A stretch of 64,000 nt of DNA. Origin: Algibacter miyuki. GTDB lineage: Bacteria; Bacteroidota; Bacteroidia; Flavobacteriales; Flavobacteriaceae. The stretch lies in NCBI RefSeq assembly GCF_042427745.1, contig NZ_JBHMFA010000017.1, one strand, 5' to 3'. Both the position numbers and the translations under genes were made by a program. The notes under the pieces were generated by a model, which saw only the letters and a program-made list of their open reading frames with translations, searched no databases and was not told the DNA's origin. Positions 62,985 to 64,000 of this stretch are shown one piece after another. How positions within the stretch are numbered: the stretch's first letter is position 1; every line of letters starts with the position of its first letter.

Positions 62985-63317
62985 TTACAACCCTAAATCG
63001 CGCTCCATTTCTTCCATTTCAATGATATCGAAAGCTTCCTGTATAGTAGGTACCACCACCAATTCTTCTGGCGCGGTATCCAAATCTATTTTACTAGATA
63101 CAATAACAAACGATTGATTTGATGCTCTATGTGTTTTCGAAATGGCTAAAAATTCAACCACATCTTTTACCCCCACATCTAATAGCGGTGTTAATGCCAC
63201 AACAATGTTATTGTTTTTAAATTTAGGATATAAAGCCTGTATTTTTTTTACCAACTCAATGCTTGTTGCTTTTTCTTGAGTAATGATGGATATGTTATCT
63301 CTTTTATCAATTATCAT
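62985..63317 (-). CDS. STAS-like small protein
   Basis: A 110-residue single-domain protein with alternating strands and helices (ISIITQEKATSIELVKKIQA, NNIVVALTPLLDVGVKDVVE, SFVIVSSKIDLDTAPEELVV, TIQEAFDIIEMEEMERDLGL), the layout of a STAS/anti-sigma-antagonist fold. No phosphorylatable Ser of the SpoIIAA type is obvious. It lies two bases after pyrB and one before the DUF3291 gene. Its role in this operon is unknown. Confidence 0.75.
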   Translation of the reverse strand: MIIDKRDNISIITQEKATSIELVKKIQALYPKFKNNNIVVALTPLLDVGVKDVVEFLAISKTHRASNQSFVIVSSKIDLDTAPEELVVVPTIQEAFDIIEMEEMERDLGL

Positions 63318-63319
63318 AA

Positions 63320-64000
63320 CTATTGTTTTATTTTAGACGCTAATAAATAAATTACGGCCATTCGAACTGCTACCCCGTTTTGTACCTGATCTAAAATTAT
63401 AGCCTGGTCAGAATCGGCAACATCACTCGTAATTTCCACTCCACGATTTATTGGACCGGGATGCATAATGGTAATTTCCTTATCTAAACTATTCAACAAC
63501 TCTTTAGTAACCCCAAATTGTTGTGTATATTCTCGCGTAGATGGAAAATAACTAATATCCATACGTTCGTTTTGCACACGCAACATATTAGCAACATCGC
63601 ACCAATTTAACGCTTTTCTTAAATCTGTCTCAACTTTAACACCTAATTTATCAATATATTTTGGTAAAAGTGTTTTTGGTCCGCAAACCATAACTTCTGC
63701 GCCTTGTAATTGTAACGCAAAAATATTAGATAAAGCCACTCTACTATGTAAAATATCGCCTACAATAACTACTTTTTTCCCTTTAACTTCACCTAACTTT
63801 TCACGAATAGAATACGAATCTAAAAGCGCTTGCGTTGGGTGTTCATGGGCGCCGTCACCGGCATTTATAATACTCGCCTTAACATGCTTAGATAAAAACA
63901 CACCAGCACCAGGGTTGGGGTGGCGCATAACCACCATATCCACTTTCATTGATAAAATATTGTTAACCGTATCAATAAGTGTTTCTCCTTTTTTAACGGA
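63320..64000 (-). CDS. pyrB: Aspartate carbamoyltransferase catalytic subunit (N-terminus beyond window)
   Basis: Joins carbamoyl phosphate and aspartate, the second step of pyrimidine synthesis. 226 residues are visible; the frame continues past an internal ATG (63949) to the window edge through SVKKGETLIDTVNNILS, so the N-terminal carbamoyl-phosphate domain start is missing. Seen are VVMRHPNPGAGVFL, NAGDGAHEHPTQALLDSYSI, the aspartate-domain EYTQQFGVTKELL and the C-terminal HPGPINRGVEITSDVADS. It heads the operon with the STAS-like, DUF3291 and rnz genes as far as visible. Confidence 0.95.
   Translation of the reverse strand, partial: SVKKGETLIDTVNNILSMKVDMVVMRHPNPGAGVFLSKHVKASIINAGDGAHEHPTQALLDSYSIREKLGEVKGKKVVIVGDILHSRVALSNIFALQLQGAEVMVCGPKTLLPKYIDKLGVKVETDLRKALNWCDVANMLRVQNERMDISYFPSTREYTQQFGVTKELLNSLDKEITIMHPGPINRGVEITSDVADSDQAIILDQVQNGVAVRMAVIYLLASKIKQ

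Noticed and set aside
1..64000. tRNA, rRNA, CRISPR array, prophage or toxin-antitoxin system
   Set aside because: None was recognised on reading either strand; no regularly spaced repeats, cloverleaf sequences or phage-type genes.

Overview
The window is a stretch of an AT-rich Bacteroidota chromosome, most likely from a marine member of the Flavobacteriaceae. Supporting signs are a SusC/SusD pair with an ECF sigma/FecR switch, a type IX secretion (Por) C-terminal sorting domain, flavobacterial families such as DUF5606, many lipoproteins, and several promoters of the flavobacterial form TTG-N18/20-TAnnTTTG. Genus cannot be settled from the sequence alone. No tRNA, rRNA, CRISPR array, phage or insertion sequence was seen.

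Layout. 1-10.7 kb: a glycan-uptake locus on the minus strand (ECF sigma, FecR anti-sigma, SusC with an N-terminal signalling domain, SusD, and two surface lipoproteins, one with a CBM6-like end). 11-14.6 kb: the translation operon thrS-infC-rpmI-rplT on the plus strand; infC has no ordinary start codon. 14.6-24.5 kb: minus-strand genes for an exporter, YHS protein, AlkB-like dioxygenase, YjbQ protein, a secreted protein often labelled asparagine synthetase B, dnaB, accA, an EamA transporter, an LptF/G permease and tgt. 24.6-30.4 kb: a PorT-like barrel, a duplicated-domain lipoprotein, a Crp-family regulator, DUF5606, def, ruvX, a small secreted protein and dapD. 30.4-36.3 kb: a lipopolysaccharide-core type cluster of five glycosyltransferases and one sugar kinase. 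36.3-44 kb: threonylcarbamoyl-AMP synthase, CCA-adding enzyme, heme A synthase, several unknowns and an M3 peptidase. 44.2-55 kb: guaB, an outer-membrane barrel protein, then a metal-uptake-like module (FecA-like receptor, gamma-glutamyl-carboxylase homologue, imelysin, DUF4856). 55-64 kb: HMG-CoA lyase, a secreted M43 metalloprotease, GH88 hydrolase, CAP protein, pdxH, and a compact pyrB-STAS-DUF3291-rnz operon cut by the window end.

Points of greatest interest. (1) The HTTM protein at 51210-52592 aligns, by eye and from memory, along its whole length with human vitamin K-dependent gamma-glutamyl carboxylase, keeping the lysine and histidine known to matter for catalysis. It sits in an iron-uptake-like module, with its frame overlapping a FecA-like receptor. 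(2) Three copies of an intergenic element (1-72, 11059-11145, 44026-44173) share conserved ends, a small hairpin and a central stem-loop of very different length; this looks like a structured RNA or a folded dispersed repeat. (3) infC must start at ATA or ATT. (4) Tgt lacks the zinc-binding cysteines of the classical enzyme. Smaller signals include an inverted repeat with a third half-site near pdxH and a shared 14-mer upstream of two promoters.
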